Part shown: positions 1 to 12,405 of the stretch, piece after piece
How positions within the stretch are numbered: position 1 is the stretch's first letter
How the letters are laid out: each line of letters opens with the position of its first letter
NCBI GenBank assembly: GCA_003118195.1
Contig: BEXV01000008.1
Coordinates: forward strand, 187,461 to 251,460
Direction of reading: 5' to 3'
From: Hemicentrotus pulcherrimus
Taxonomy: Eukaryota > Echinodermata > Echinoidea > Camarodonta > Strongylocentrotidae
Length of the DNA stretch: 64,000 nt
Made by a program: the position numbers and the translations under genes
The notes under the pieces: model-generated
Databases searched by the model: none
What the model was told of the DNA's origin: nothing
Seen by the model: the letters and a program-made list of their open reading frames with translations, nothing else

Positions 1-235
1 AAGAAAAATTTCAATTATTCATGGACACCATTCACACCGCTGTGGTTATGCGAATAGCCTTATTGCATCTTAAATGTCCGTTGCCTAGAGACCTATAAAT
101 AGGTCGTGAGCTGACAAAAGCTAGAAAGAAATAGCTAGAGATTCCACATATATGAGAGAGAGAGTGAGAGATTTGCACGCTTTCTGCATACACATCCATG
201 CACATACACAATGCATGCAGAATGCACATCGCTGA
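1..235. other. No gene seen
   Basis: A+T-rich start of the window with a short GA run near 150-170. The open frame on the minus strand here shows no recognisable domain and no coding bias that I can see. Confidence 0.4.
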
Positions 236-330
236 GTGGCGCCATTAGTCGCATCACGTGACAAGTGGCGCCTCTGTTTCGTTTCCGCACTTGGTTCATG
301 AAGAAGGTTCTGCGTGTGACGTCACAATCG
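236..330. promoter_or_regulatory. Candidate regulatory cluster: CRE, E-box and repeated GTGGCGCC
   Basis: Within 95 bases the sequence has GTGGCGCC twice (about 236-243 and 266-273), a CACGTG E-box at 255-260 and a complete palindromic CRE, TGACGTCA, at 317-324. The stretch is richer in G+C than its surroundings. CACGTG is the site of bHLH-Zip factors and TGACGTCA that of CREB/ATF factors. Several palindromic sites close together suggest an enhancer or promoter, but no adjoining exon was identified. Function is inferred from motifs only. Confidence 0.3.
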
Positions 331-800
331 GGGATTCCCTTTTCCGTTTCAGTCTTTTGGACAGAAGCTTAGTAGTTGAATTTTTATTGAAGGTGTATTT
401 TACGAAACTAACATTCTGCTCGTTACTGTAGTAGTCTCTTTAGCAGTTTTTTTAAGATCAATTACAATTATTGTAGCACATTATCGGGATTTCATTCAAG
501 TCCTTCCAAAAATTCAGGGAAGGTGAATCGGATATAATACAACAGTAACACAACATTTTTTGCCCATATTTCTTGGGATTTGAAATCGCATTATACTACA
601 TTTAATAATGTTTTGTTCAACAGTCAAATGCTGCTTTTATGCTAATGATCTGAACTGAACGGCATCTGTTTAGTGTCGGTTTCTTGTGTCTAAAAGTTTA
701 ATGAGCAAAATATTTCGACAATGATAAACATAATTTTCTCTTTCTTCGTCTTAACAAGAATCACGGAATGTGTATTGGAGCAAAAATAATACATACGTAG

Positions 801-872
801 ACAGAGAAAGGGAGAGAGAGAGAGAGAGAGAGAGAGGGGGAGAGAGGGAGAGAGAAAAGGAGGGGGGTGGGT
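801..872. repeat. (GA)n microsatellite with G-rich end
   Basis: A GA dinucleotide run with a few G and A interruptions grades into a short G-rich tract. Purine tracts of this kind recur through the window (22.2, 25.5, 35.0 and 42.2 kb). Confidence 0.9.
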
Positions 873-3118
873 AGTTCATGCAGATAGCAATGGTGAAGTT
901 TATAAATACCGATAGATTGATGGAGATATAAACGTCATATTTAAGATGAAAAAAAGTAGGAATGAATACAAAAAGGCCTTTTTATATCCCACTGTTTTGG
1001 ATCGACATCTTTAGGAAAAGAAGACTCCTCCTCTCAATGCAAAGACAAAAAGCTGATCTCTACTGAGAATAAATCTGGAATCTCTCAACTTGAGACCCTG
1101 GGGCCATTCTTGTATCTGTGCTCCGAGTGAAGGGCTCTGACTTGGGCATCAAGATAAATAATTCATGTATTTGCCCCAGAATGCAGCTATGGAAAAATGG
1201 AAGGAGGAACTCTTCTCTCAAATATAGAAATAGTGTAAGGATGGTGAAGAAATAGGAGAAGACTATTTCAAATGAAAAAAGAAGAATAAAGAAATGTGTT
1301 TGGATCTTATTTTCAAACACATCCTCGAGGAATAAATGTGGCTTAATTTATATGCTGATATAAATGTCGTCCTTTCCGGCAAGGATCTAGCAGTAGCATG
1401 TGAGTACTTCTCCCCTCCCCCACCCCATCACTAAAAAAGAAAATTATATAAAGATAATAAATAATTGGCTCTGCAAGACTTAGCGAGATTCGTTCAGTAT
1501 TAAGAAATAGCACAGATACTTGGTTTCAATGATATTTACCTTGTTTATTATGCCGAATAGTGTTCGAAAGAACGTTTAATAATGTTCTGTTTAAGAGTCT
1601 CGATCTATCTGTCCATATTTTAGACATCTCAGCTTACCAAATTGAAATTTCAATGAGGCAGTTCGATAGGAGAAGAAAAAAAATCAGTGCTCATATAATA
1701 TGTTAAGACTATATAGCATATCAGATGTCCTCATATGCCAACACGTGTTAAACGTAAGACTTCATCGATTTGGCCTGATGTGAATTCACGTGATTTGAAA
1801 GTGATTGCGGATTGACCCATTATAAGCACCAGTATACGATGAGAGGATTGTGCTTTTTAAAACTTTCAAAGGGATCACCACGGGCTCGTCATAACCCTGC
1901 TACACGGACCGTAATACACTTAATTGGGCATTCTCAAGAAGAGGTGGGGGGGGGGGATCTAAACTCGATTTATCATGGAAGGCAGGCACAGTGCGAATAT
2001 ATATCACCCATCTAATTATCCCTGGATACATTTTTATATTAAGAGTATACATTGAGAGGTTGGCCTCTTCGGTTCTTCTGTTGACATCCACAGTTCTCCC
2101 TGGTGGGAAAAGATGAAACCCGAAACCAGGGCCGTGCACATCTCCGCATCCCTTCCAGTTGCCAATTAGAGATAAACGTCGCGGGATTGTCCTAAGCCTA
2201 ATAATGAACCGCCTGATTGCGGAGGCGCATCGGGGCCAGAGGAGCAGGCAAAGAAAATTGGCAACCTCTCAAAAATATTCCTTGATTACAGAACCTCGTC
2301 TGGAGACCTGTTTCCCCTTCCATTCCCCGTTGGCCATATCCCCGTCAATGTTTTATTGAAATGATCGAGGTTTGGAGGATGGAGGGAGGTGTAGGAGGAT
2401 GGGGGAGAGGAGAGGGGAGTATTGGGGGTAAGGATTGTTTAATATTGAAGCAAAGACTCGAAGCGCGTGATTTATGCTCCGCAGTTCATTGCCTGCTAGA
2501 AGCGCTGACAAATTACGAACTGTGTGTGACAGCTTTGAAACCCGATCCCATCGACCTGCTCACTTCATTCATTTTTTTTCATCTCCCATCTAAATGTAGG
2601 CATACATGTATATAAAATAGCCACTGCGAGCCACGAAATATATAAATGCTGCATTATGGCGGGTGCGATGTGTTCTCGATGTGAATTAAGTGCTCCACTG
2701 ACGTGAAAAGAGCAAGAGAGAAGAGGTTATAGTAAATGTCACCTTGGAAACCGCCAGAAATTAGTATGCAGGGCTGTTTTGAGAAGCGAACTCTCGTCTG
2801 TTTGTGAGGACCCTCGCTCGGAAAGCGAGCACGTTCTCCAAACAGGTAATTGTGAACGTTTTGATAGTGAGGTCATTCTCCGACCTACAGCTCCCTGGAC
2901 TACTCCTTACAACAATATCACCGGTAAGGTGATATCGGCGGTAGAAGCAGCCAGAAAAAGGGAGAGAGTGAGAGGAAAGCATTCACACTCAGGAATACAT
3001 TTAACGCCACTCGATCTCACGTAACAGAACAGCACACGTGTAGATGGGCATCTACACCTACCTTCTCAAGTTTGCCACTTTTCAACTTTCTCTCCTTTCT
3101 TGTCAGGTCGTTCCGAAA
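873..3118. other. No gene seen; G+C-richer patch at about 2150-2560
   Basis: No exon with coding bias or recognisable domain was found. A palindromic ACACGTGT lies near 1742. The patch at about 2150-2560 is richer in G+C than its surroundings and holds two overlapping open frames of 66 and 84 codons without any recognised motif. It could be a conserved non-coding element; that is only a suggestion from base composition. Confidence 0.35.
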
Positions 3119-3154
3119 TAAAAAAAAAAGGAAAAAAAAAAAAAAAAAAAAAAA
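3119..3154. repeat. Poly(A) tract interrupted by GG
   Basis: An A-run interrupted once by GG. It may be the tail of an old retroinsertion, but the sequence 5' of it shows no recognisable element. Confidence 0.8.
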
Positions 3155-6100
3155 AGAGCAGAAAAACCTATGATAAATAGAGACGTAGAAATGAGCTGTC
3201 GGGATTGCATTTCAGATTGATATTATTTCATCTGCTGGATATGTCGATGAAATCTGAATGGAGAATTTGAGCAATTGTCTGGAAGAAAGAAGAAGCTTGA
3301 ATTTGCCGCAGGGTAGAGGGGCAAAAACAATTCAGAACGCAGAATTCTGCACAAAGGCACGACATAATATCGTTTTCAGTCGTAAAGACGCCAGAGCATC
3401 ACAAGGTAGAATCCCCAACTATCTTATGAGAGAAATATTTTTTTAAAAAGTGGAAATTTCGTGTCCTCACTTATTATAAAACCGAAATAATATTCGAAAG
3501 TAGTATTTCGACATACCAGTGGAACACTGCAATATAGATAGGTCGACATATTGAGATACACTATCAAATGATATCTAAATATCTATTTTATTGCCAGTGG
3601 TACACATTGCAATATGAGTCTATATAAACGGATATATTATAAGGTATTATGAGTCAGTAATTTGTTTTTATCAGCATATGTAATAAGGTACCTGTACTGT
3701 CAATGTTCGTATTTTGCATTTTTAAATTGATCCTTCGACCATTGTATATGTTATTCAAAATTATAATCCAACATGAATATGCTGATTTCTACTCAAGGAA
3801 ACTTTTTTTTTAATGCTTGACCTCTAAACTACTATGTACATTTCGTTCAAGTACGCTACAATGGTCTTAACGCATAGGTTGAATAAGCATCCCATTTGTG
3901 GAATGGAGAGAGGACGCCTTCTTTTAAACGCCGTACTATATGCCTATACCTCACTTCTTTTCCATTACTTCGTCTGCAATGCGAGGGCACTCGGAATATA
4001 TAAAAGTGTACACTTGAGTTCAGAAATTAACGGACTGAAACAAAACATTTCACCTTTCTTTCACCAACCTTGCTGATTTATTCCAGTTTGCCTCCGTCTT
4101 CAATATTGCAAGCTTTGAAGAGCTATTAGACGAAGAACCGCCGGGAGGAGCGAAGACGGATCAAGGATGGTTTTAGCGGGAGCAGCTGGGAGCTAGTAAC
4201 GTGGATAAACCGGTGGATAAGTGCCATCAGACCTGCTTGTGCGAATAAGCCACTTGGTGAAGAATAACTGCCTCTGAGATAAATGAATAAAATATGGAAA
4301 ATGGGAGGAGCGAACGACGTATTTGGGATGATAAGTATATTGTATGTAAGGCCAAATGCAAAATAGAAATGGAAAGGAAATAAAAGAAATAAACAGATAT
4401 CTTTTATACACAATTTAAAAAAAAGCAGTAGGACTGCACATGCTCCACGTTTAGATATCTTCCATGTGTTCATTATTTGTCTAGTTTGTTATTATTGTTT
4501 GAAAAGTGTGAAATAAATAAAAGACAAACGAAACAAAGAAAAGAGATTAACCTAAAGAACCTTGTGTAACCATAGGATAATAAAAATTAACATTGAATAC
4601 ATGCGTCACATAACATATGAGATCATGACGTAGTTTTCCTTCTAATGAGGCCTTTATCGTATTTTAAATAGAACAGGATCAAGTGAATAACCTTCCCCTT
4701 AACCAAACTGAAAAGGGGGTATCGCATCTTTTTCCAATGTTACTTTGGAAACTTTAATAATACGTGTGAGTTACAGGTGTTAGAAGAAAGTAGGAGCGTG
4801 AGCGGTTTGCGTGTGAGTGTGCGTGCTGTGGATGTGTATCTAACCTATGGCGCCTGACAGGACCCGCCGAAGCTTATTATGGGTTTTGTACACATTAAAG
4901 GAAATTTCCTACCTGATGTATGTGTTAAAATCAATAGTTTGTATGTAAATGTGTTAAGAATTATAGTTTTAAAAAATATATATTCGTCATGTTTCACAGT
5001 GATTGTAATGATAACCGAAAAGGAGCAAAATGTCAAAAGTACAATCTCATATTTGAAAACGGCGGGTATGATCAATTTAATCAATAATATCAGAAGTGAA
5101 AGCTTTACGAATGAAAACTTCAAAAAGCTATATTCAGGAAAAAAGTTCAAATAAACTCACAATGTTTAATAAAAACAAACTTGAAAATAACTTGAAAGGT
5201 CTAAATAATGTTCCATGACGTTTAAGTGTATACTTGCCATTGTTTATCAAGCAATCAGATAATCGATTAAGTATGCACAAATATATTTGAAATGTAAAAT
5301 GTTATATTTCAATTTTTGACAAATGTATGCCTGTGTTGTCTCATTATTGTCAAATCAAAGGGAAGCAAAGTTACAATGTCTATTACTAAAAATTCAATCC
5401 AAATGCATTTTCATTGAAACGATATGTATTGTATTGTATCCAATAAACTTCATTGATGTACTTCAATATTCTGTTTATAAACATAATTATAATCACTTTA
5501 CAATGTAATGTAACAATCATTATATAAAACATAATATAAAATATAATACAGCACTTTTCTAATTAAACTATAAGTCATGCAACACAAAATAGGTAAATGA
5601 GAACTAAACCAAAAGCATAAGATTGTATGTCATTTATCCTAATTGTATTACTCATTTTAAAATAAGGCCTTTCTGAACGTGTCACAATATTAAGGAATAT
5701 GAAAATATATTTATTTCTTTTGAAGGTTTCATTGTAGTTCTTTATACTCTCGACATAATCATTATTATGATAAATATCAGTAGGGTTAGTACACATCAAA
5801 TATATTATAATATATCACATCCAAGGGTTATAAAATAACATCTGTGAGCTGGGTATCAATAGCCCTTTCCCGCTTGAAAGAATCAGTTTCGTCACCAATG
5901 TCATCAAATTCGGAGTGATAGAAAAATGATTTATGACTTACAAAGAGAAAGGAAATTCATAAGAGTTTTAAGCCACCATTCACCAACCTGTTATGACAGC
6001 ATATGCAATTAAATTACAGAAAACCAAAAACACTTAAACCTGCCTCCGTTATAAGTAAATATGTTGTTAACGTCTGTTCTTGAATAAATCTGTTTCCAAA

Positions 6101-6668
6101 ACATTAAGATTTACGCCCATTTGCTTCACGTTTTTTCCTTTTACCATCAAGATGAGGTAGGAGCGTAGATAGATAAAATGCGTTAATTCATGTGTTTCTT
6201 TTCCCCTAATCTTACCTCGTGAAGATTCCCGGCAGACGACATCTGGCCTTTAAGTAAACATTTGCAGAGACAAGAGAGTTTGAGCAAGAATATCGAGGTG
6301 AATCAAGATACACATAATTATACATGACATGGCCTTCCGTACTCGTTCAATCCACGTATTAACAAATAGATTACGCACTCGAGTACATGTTGGAAATGGA
6401 GCATCGCGGTTCGGAAATTGGCGCTCTTTTTCTGCTACAGTGACAGCTGCAGCGCATACTTCAAAACTTATTTGATGACATCTGTATCCATTAATTTCAC
6501 AATTTTTTGAATAAACAAAGCGGAATGCACACTATCCTTTTTGGTTTCATTTGAAAGCGTTCTTTATCAACGTTGTATTAACAAAGCAGGATGTTTTAAG
6601 AGGTATTTTATTCTAAACATCGATTTTAGCTCTATAACCGCGTTTTTCGTTAACTTTTCTATTTCAGT
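3155..6668. other. No gene seen; strongly A+T-rich
   Basis: Mostly A+T-rich DNA, most extreme at about 4870-5830. The longest open frame (4126-4473, minus, 115 codons) is rich in Phe, Leu and Ile, as expected for the complement of purine-rich DNA, and has no recognisable domain. Confidence 0.4.
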
Positions 6669-6708
6669 ATAAGGTGAGCAATTTCCTTTAGTTACCTGCT
6701 CACCTTAT
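6669..6708. repeat. Perfect 12-bp inverted repeat (hairpin)
   Basis: ATAAGGTGAGCA at 6669-6680 is followed after 16 bases by its exact reverse complement at 6697-6708. It could form a 12-bp stem with a 16-base loop. The stem is too short for a typical microRNA precursor, and no element boundary was recognised on either side. Confidence 0.85.
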
Positions 6709-9700
6709 GAACCTTACTAAATAAGGCTAGACAGGATAACATGAGTTTTCGAAAAAGAAATAATTTATAGCAGTGAGTCCTAGATCTTATTCCCCCGCCT
6801 ATGTATCTATCCAGGTTTGCGTCAAACATCGGAAGCTCTATATACAAATGTTTTCTTTTCCGTCTGGATACGAATCTACATCGGTACTGCCTTGCCTTAT
6901 CTGTCATCTTTTGACTGACGTTTTTTGTTCAGTTCATGTCAAATCGTGGGATGCTTCTAATGATCATCATCGATGACCCATTTACGCAAACGATAACACA
7001 CTTTGTACCATTTCCCTAGTGTTTTATTGCTGAAACTTTTTTGTTAGGATTGGCCGATATTTACTTTTTTCTCATCGGTAGTTTTTGTAATACATTCATG
7101 TTGTTCGACATGTGAAGGAAAATAAGCTGCGATGCTGAATCTCAATGACTCAAAGAAATCTGGGTCAAATGATCTACATGAACTGCCGGCATGACCTACA
7201 TTAAAACCATTGTAATGTGAATGTTATTGTTTTGTTGTTTTTACTTCATCTTGAAATTATAATAGTAATTTGATTATAACAATAATGATGATAAAAATAA
7301 TAATTATAATGACAATAGTATTAATAATATCAATAATAATTACAAAAAGCTAATTATCGTTATTATCGTTGTAAAAAAGGAGATAACACACGTTATACAA
7401 TTTAAAAACTGTGTAAGTATTGCTTATGATAATAATGAGGTTTGATAGAGAGATTAATATTTGTATTTAAACAACGGATACTCCCGTCCCAATGGATGAA
7501 CAAAACTTTGCTTTAATTGTATAATTATTTATTTAATATTTACTCTTGCTTCAGCTAGGTCCTAATTTGATACCAATTTCATGCACCTGGGTTTGGAATA
7601 TGACTTTCGCGAAGTATATATATTTAACTCGAATCGTAACGTGTCATGCTGAATAAGACTGAGAACCATCAGGAAACAGCATTTAAAACGGCAACTCTTT
7701 CCCATATATAATTTAGAAGGAGAATCTAGTAATGAGCGAACCTTCATGAATGTGATGTAACATAAAGTAAAGACCACTGGGAGATGACTGATGTGTCGAA
7801 CTTAATTGTCAACTACATGTTTGAATCGTAGCCTACTGGCCGAAGACGAATGCCAAGACAGTCAAATATCGTTTCCTATAGCAGACGGAACTGGGTGTCT
7901 CTTCAAATAACTCCACTCAATTGTTTTCCTCGACTCAGACTACAACTCACAGAAAATGGTGACCGATCTAGGGCAAAGACGCGGGTATATAATAGAAAAT
8001 GATAGCTGCTAGGAGTATCTGTTGGTGACAAGGGTCGATTGGCTCCATAAATCATCACAAGCTTTATATTCACTTTTTGCGATGTATCGGAATTGTATTT
8101 AATCGGAAAGACCAGGGCTCGGGCAGGTTCTCAGCAAAGATTTGTAACTCGATCCCTTCTTCTATTTAGTTGAAGAAATGATTTTTCTTATAGAGTCTCA
8201 TTCTACGCAATTAAGGGGTGTTCTTTATTCATGGCATAGGGTAGCATTCCTCCTCTTTCGTTTCGATGATATTAGAAAATGTAAACCTGATCTCAAGTGC
8301 TGAAATAAAACGAAACTTGCTCTATAGACTGAAGACGCTTTATTTTGTTAATTTGGGCAGGTAGGGGTTACATGTCATAAGATATGTTCATTCGATTCAG
8401 TTTGTTTTAATCGAAATCTATCAAAATAAAGCATAAGATGCAGCGAAGGGAAATACGCAATCATCACAGCGGCCACGACTGACTGGGGGCGTTCTCTTCA
8501 CAACCTGTGCAAGAGCTAAAGGAATACAAGTATCGCTCATATAAGTTTCTTTTTGTTGCTGTTTTAAGCGGATTGGTATGTCATCAATATTACACAACGT
8601 ATTGCGTTTCTCCTCGCGGTCCGGACCGGCTTCCATTTAATCGCTGGCGGAAGGATATTGTTTCCATGTAATTATTATCTTTCTCCTGGTGAGGTGTGCA
8701 GCGTCCTCTTCGGACTGCAGAGAGTGGCCAAGGTGACCTCGTGTATCGACTAGCCCAGGTCCACCTGTTGCCTTCAAGGCGCTGACCATGGGATTTGTTC
8801 AGCCAAACATTAGCATAAATGGCGTATCGATTGGACAGGCACAAGTCAGGAACGACGTGCGAAGAAAAGAGGACACGGCATCATCCGATACAACAGAACA
8901 ATAATTATGTAACACCAGGTTGACCAAGGGGTGATCGAACATGACATACCTTAACATAAGTAATTACGAATTTCATGGAATGCCTGAAATATGAACTGCT
9001 TACCATAATTTAGGAAAAATACGAAAGAAAGCATAAGTTATAAGATTTTTAATCAAATATCTCTTTGAAAATCCTATCCCAAAGAGAAATGAATAAGTAT
9101 TAAACCATCGTCCCATCGTTAAAAGGAACTCAACTAAATTTTCACAATCTAGTGTACAGTGTTTAGTATGCATATTTAACTTGTTTCCATATAGCAATAG
9201 GGCCGAACAATACCTGTCATTGTAACCTAATTCCGTTGTTGACATTAGTCATTCTAATTACTTTTTTAATTTTAAATATTTTACAGGTCTTTAAACTCTA
9301 GGCTGAGCTAGTAATCATAAAATGAACGAGTTCAATCACCTTACGAAAAGTGAATGTGCCGGTCATATAAAACCCGCTGCCAAAATTATTGACTAGACCT
9401 TCAAAAGCCTTTTTCTATCAAGTGCCATCCTAGCACAAAAAGGACAAAAAAGGTTAGGAAGCATAACAAACACCCGTAAGCAATAATATTGGACAAATGC
9501 AACAGAGTTTTTGATCAACACTACTTCAAACATGATTTGTGTTTGGACCTAATAGTACTCTGAAGTACAATATATACAGAGATAGCCGCCCTTCTGTTTC
9601 TCAACAGATTAACATCTATTTTGAAAGTTTCGATATTGCTGTCGGATGTCTTCTGTGATCAAGATGAATATCGTGTCAGCAAATTTTTGTATATAATAGT

Positions 9701-10570
9701 GCATAGGAAATTAAAATTAGACGATTATCATCTCACCTGACAATTTTGATATGGAGTGTCTTTAGTCTTTTAGATTAGAAATACCAATTACGACAATAAT
9801 GAAGTCAAAAGGAAAGTATGCATTTAGGAAAGCGTGTATCAATGAAATTAATAACGACAGGATAAATGACTTGCTGTTACCACAGCAACCAATGTCTCTG
9901 CGGTTATTATTCAATGTTACTGTTTGGGAAAGACTCAGGTAAGCAAACTTAATTTTAGACAAAAGATACGAATCTACAAATCAGCGACTAGCATGCAGAA
10001 ATTGCGATGTCTTATCGGACCAGAGAGACATTTAGGCAAACTTAAGCAGATCGATAAAAGTGTCAGTGGGCGCCGTCAATTTTTGTTCGAAAGATTCAAT
10101 TCAAATTGGCAGTGTCATTTGAAACAAAACGATAGTTTAATTTCTCGTTTTGTTCTGACAGGTTGCCATCGAATACGCTATTCCGACTGATGGAAAGATA
10201 ATAGTAATACTCTCGAATCCTCAGGAAATTGATTGAGTAAACAAATTTGGCTGATGACGGTCCATCTCTCTCTGCCTTGTGAATTGGTGCTTCAGAAAGA
10301 GAGAGGAGGGAGTTCCTTCCATTTCCTTTTTGCCATGTAAGGCAGCCAAAGTTCAGTCTGCTATAATAGTTTTGAAACAAATTAATTTTATGACCTTTTA
10401 TATTAGAAATAGAAGTTAGCAGCTACAGCTAAATATCAGTTTCTAAATTCACTACCTTCCTTTATCAAATCAAATGATATAAGCCGTATCCGTGTACTTA
10501 CTAGAGCGAATCTTACAGGCTACATGTAATTGAAATGTTTAATACATACAATTCGATTGGCATGTCGTAA
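6709..10570. other. No gene seen; AAT-type simple sequence at about 7255-7360
   Basis: A+T-rich DNA with a degenerate AAT/ATA simple-sequence patch at about 7255-7360 and a G+C-richer patch at about 8450-8860 that contains AGGTGACCT near 8741. No exon could be supported. The open frames of 60-94 codons are within chance expectation. Confidence 0.4.
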
Positions 10571-10790
10571 AAGACTAGTAAAGAGTATTGGGTATTGAGC
10601 ACCTTGATTTTTTCACAAAATGATTTGATGTCCATCTATATCATAGGCCTGTGAAGTGTTTCTAGTGACAGACTACGCTATCTTGCCTCAGAAGACTAGC
10701 AAAGGTTTATGGGTATGAAGCACCTCCATTTTTCCCGCAAAATAATTCGATGTCCATCTATAAACCTTTGGGGTGCCTCTATCTTGTAAA
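10571..10790 (+). repeat. Diverged tandem duplication, about 121-bp unit, two copies
   Basis: Unit 1 starts AAGACTAGTAAAG at 10571 and unit 2 starts AAGACTAGCAAAG at 10692. Both then carry a GGGTAT/GAAGCACCT-type block, an A+T block and the shared GATGTCCATCTAT segment, and both end near a TCTTG word. The copies differ at many positions, so the duplication is old. Function unknown. Confidence 0.75.
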
Positions 10791-12321
10791 GATCGTAACT
10801 CATTAAAGGCGCCTAAATATTGCTTGTACATCAGCGATTCGTCGTGATTATATCATAACAATGATGATTATACATGTTATCGGTTGCTCTAACCCAGTTG
10901 GCGCCAAGAGATACTTCCTTTTAATGAATGTACAGTCTTACATACCGGGGTGACGAAGTGACACAATGAAGATTGCACATTGCAGATTCTGAGCCAATGA
11001 ATAGTGTGCTCCTATTAAGAATTAACGTGTAGGAAACGAAACGTACAAAATAAATCAGTTTAAAAGTATAGATTGTTATAATTCTCACCAAAATAGAAGC
11101 TGTTTCTTTAACAGAATATCTCGTTATTTTTGTATGACCATTTTCATTCTGGTCTGTAAGAAGTCCAAAGTGTAAGGTCCGATTATCTGCGGTACATATG
11201 TTTTGGACTTTCAGCAAATATTATGTATTTACTACGAAATCAAAAGCATATGGGCATGTATGACTAAAGATGTGTAGGCATATGCCGAACGAAAATAGGG
11301 CAAAACCTCCAAAAAGGAACTTGGCAAAGAGGCATAGTAATCATCATCGGCCAATGTTAAGGATGTTAACATAGTCCTATGCAGTCTGCTGTGTTCGGTT
11401 AAAAATTCTTTTTCGATCTTCATAGTGATGTTGGGTATATGGATTAGGAAATACCAAGCTAATGACGAAGAGAGTGGGGAAGGTGTTGGAAACTCCTGTT
11501 ATCCTGACCTCCTAAGTCCACCAGGTCCCTGGAAGCTAAACTATTGTTGCACATTACTCACACCCGTGGGCCACAAAGAATTGACAGTTAGGAACAAAAG
11601 CCGAGAAGGAGAAAATGTTTTACTCCCGGGTGAGAGTAAATGGGCTCAATGGGGGAGAAAAATAGAAATCATAGATAGGATAAGTAGGTATTGTTTGCGT
11701 TGTTGAACGACCATTTAAAGCGCTGGTGAAAGAGAAAACGGCGATGGTTGGCGTGACGAAGGGACGTGACCGAGGATAGATGCCCTGACATATTGAGAGC
11801 TATTCAATGGAGTGTGTTTGCTGTGAGCTGGTGTATTGACGCGCGTGTGGTTCAGGCCGCGGTTGCGGGTGAAAGAAGGGGCCAGCCCATGGGCAGGGTG
11901 CAACCAGGCCTATTACAGAAGAAATGGTAGGAAAAGGAGTTTTTGATGGACGTCTCGTATTGCTGCTTAGCCACAAAGAAACTCTTAGCTACTAGAATTG
12001 GTGGATATGTTTAGAAAAGTTTAAGGTCGCTTTAAGTTTTGAATACACCAGGTGTGTGGAGCTGGCAGCTTATGTCAACCATCGCGGTTTAGACGAATAG
12101 GTCTCGATGTTTCTCTAAACCGCCGAGACGTTTATTTACCCTTGACAATGGCTTGGAAATTGAGGACTCCTTCTCTCTATGCCCGTCCTTTTTTCAACCC
12201 GCAAGATTTGGGTGCTCAAGACAGAATTTGTTTCAGACGAAGCCCTCTAGGAGAAGAAAGCAAGACCAGATTGCTAGTGGCTAAGCCGTTGGATCTGCGT
12301 ATAGGAGAGCCCAAACGCTAG
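10791..12321. other. No certain gene; G+C-richer block at about 11440-12320
   Basis: Base composition rises in G+C from about 11440. Open frames of 93 codons (11425-11706) and 89 codons (12052-12321), both plus strand, lie here without recognisable domains. A 10-bp perfect inverted repeat, GCGGTTTAGA at 12084-12093 and its complement at 12114-12123, lies inside the second. Confidence 0.3.
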
Positions 12322-12405
12322 ATGGTGGTCCAAGATGGCAGTGCTTTGAGCTGGTCGGACGAGAGAAAGAACCACAACGTGTGAAGCCCCGGGATCCGCA
12401 CTGAG
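12322..12405 (+). other. Possible first-exon end with consensus splice donor
   Basis: The sequence CTGAG|GTAAGA at 12401-12411 is a near-perfect splice donor. Upstream, at about 12334, is CCAAGATGGCAG, a YY1-like motif often found just downstream of transcription starts. The short ATG frames here stop within 20 codons, so any exon would be mainly 5' untranslated. AGGTAAG words are expected a few times by chance in a window of this size (another lies at about 9938), so this is weak. Confidence 0.15.

Noticed and set aside
4126..4473. 115-codon minus-strand open frame
   Set aside because: Phe/Leu/Ile-rich complement of purine-rich DNA, overlapped by another frame, with no domain.
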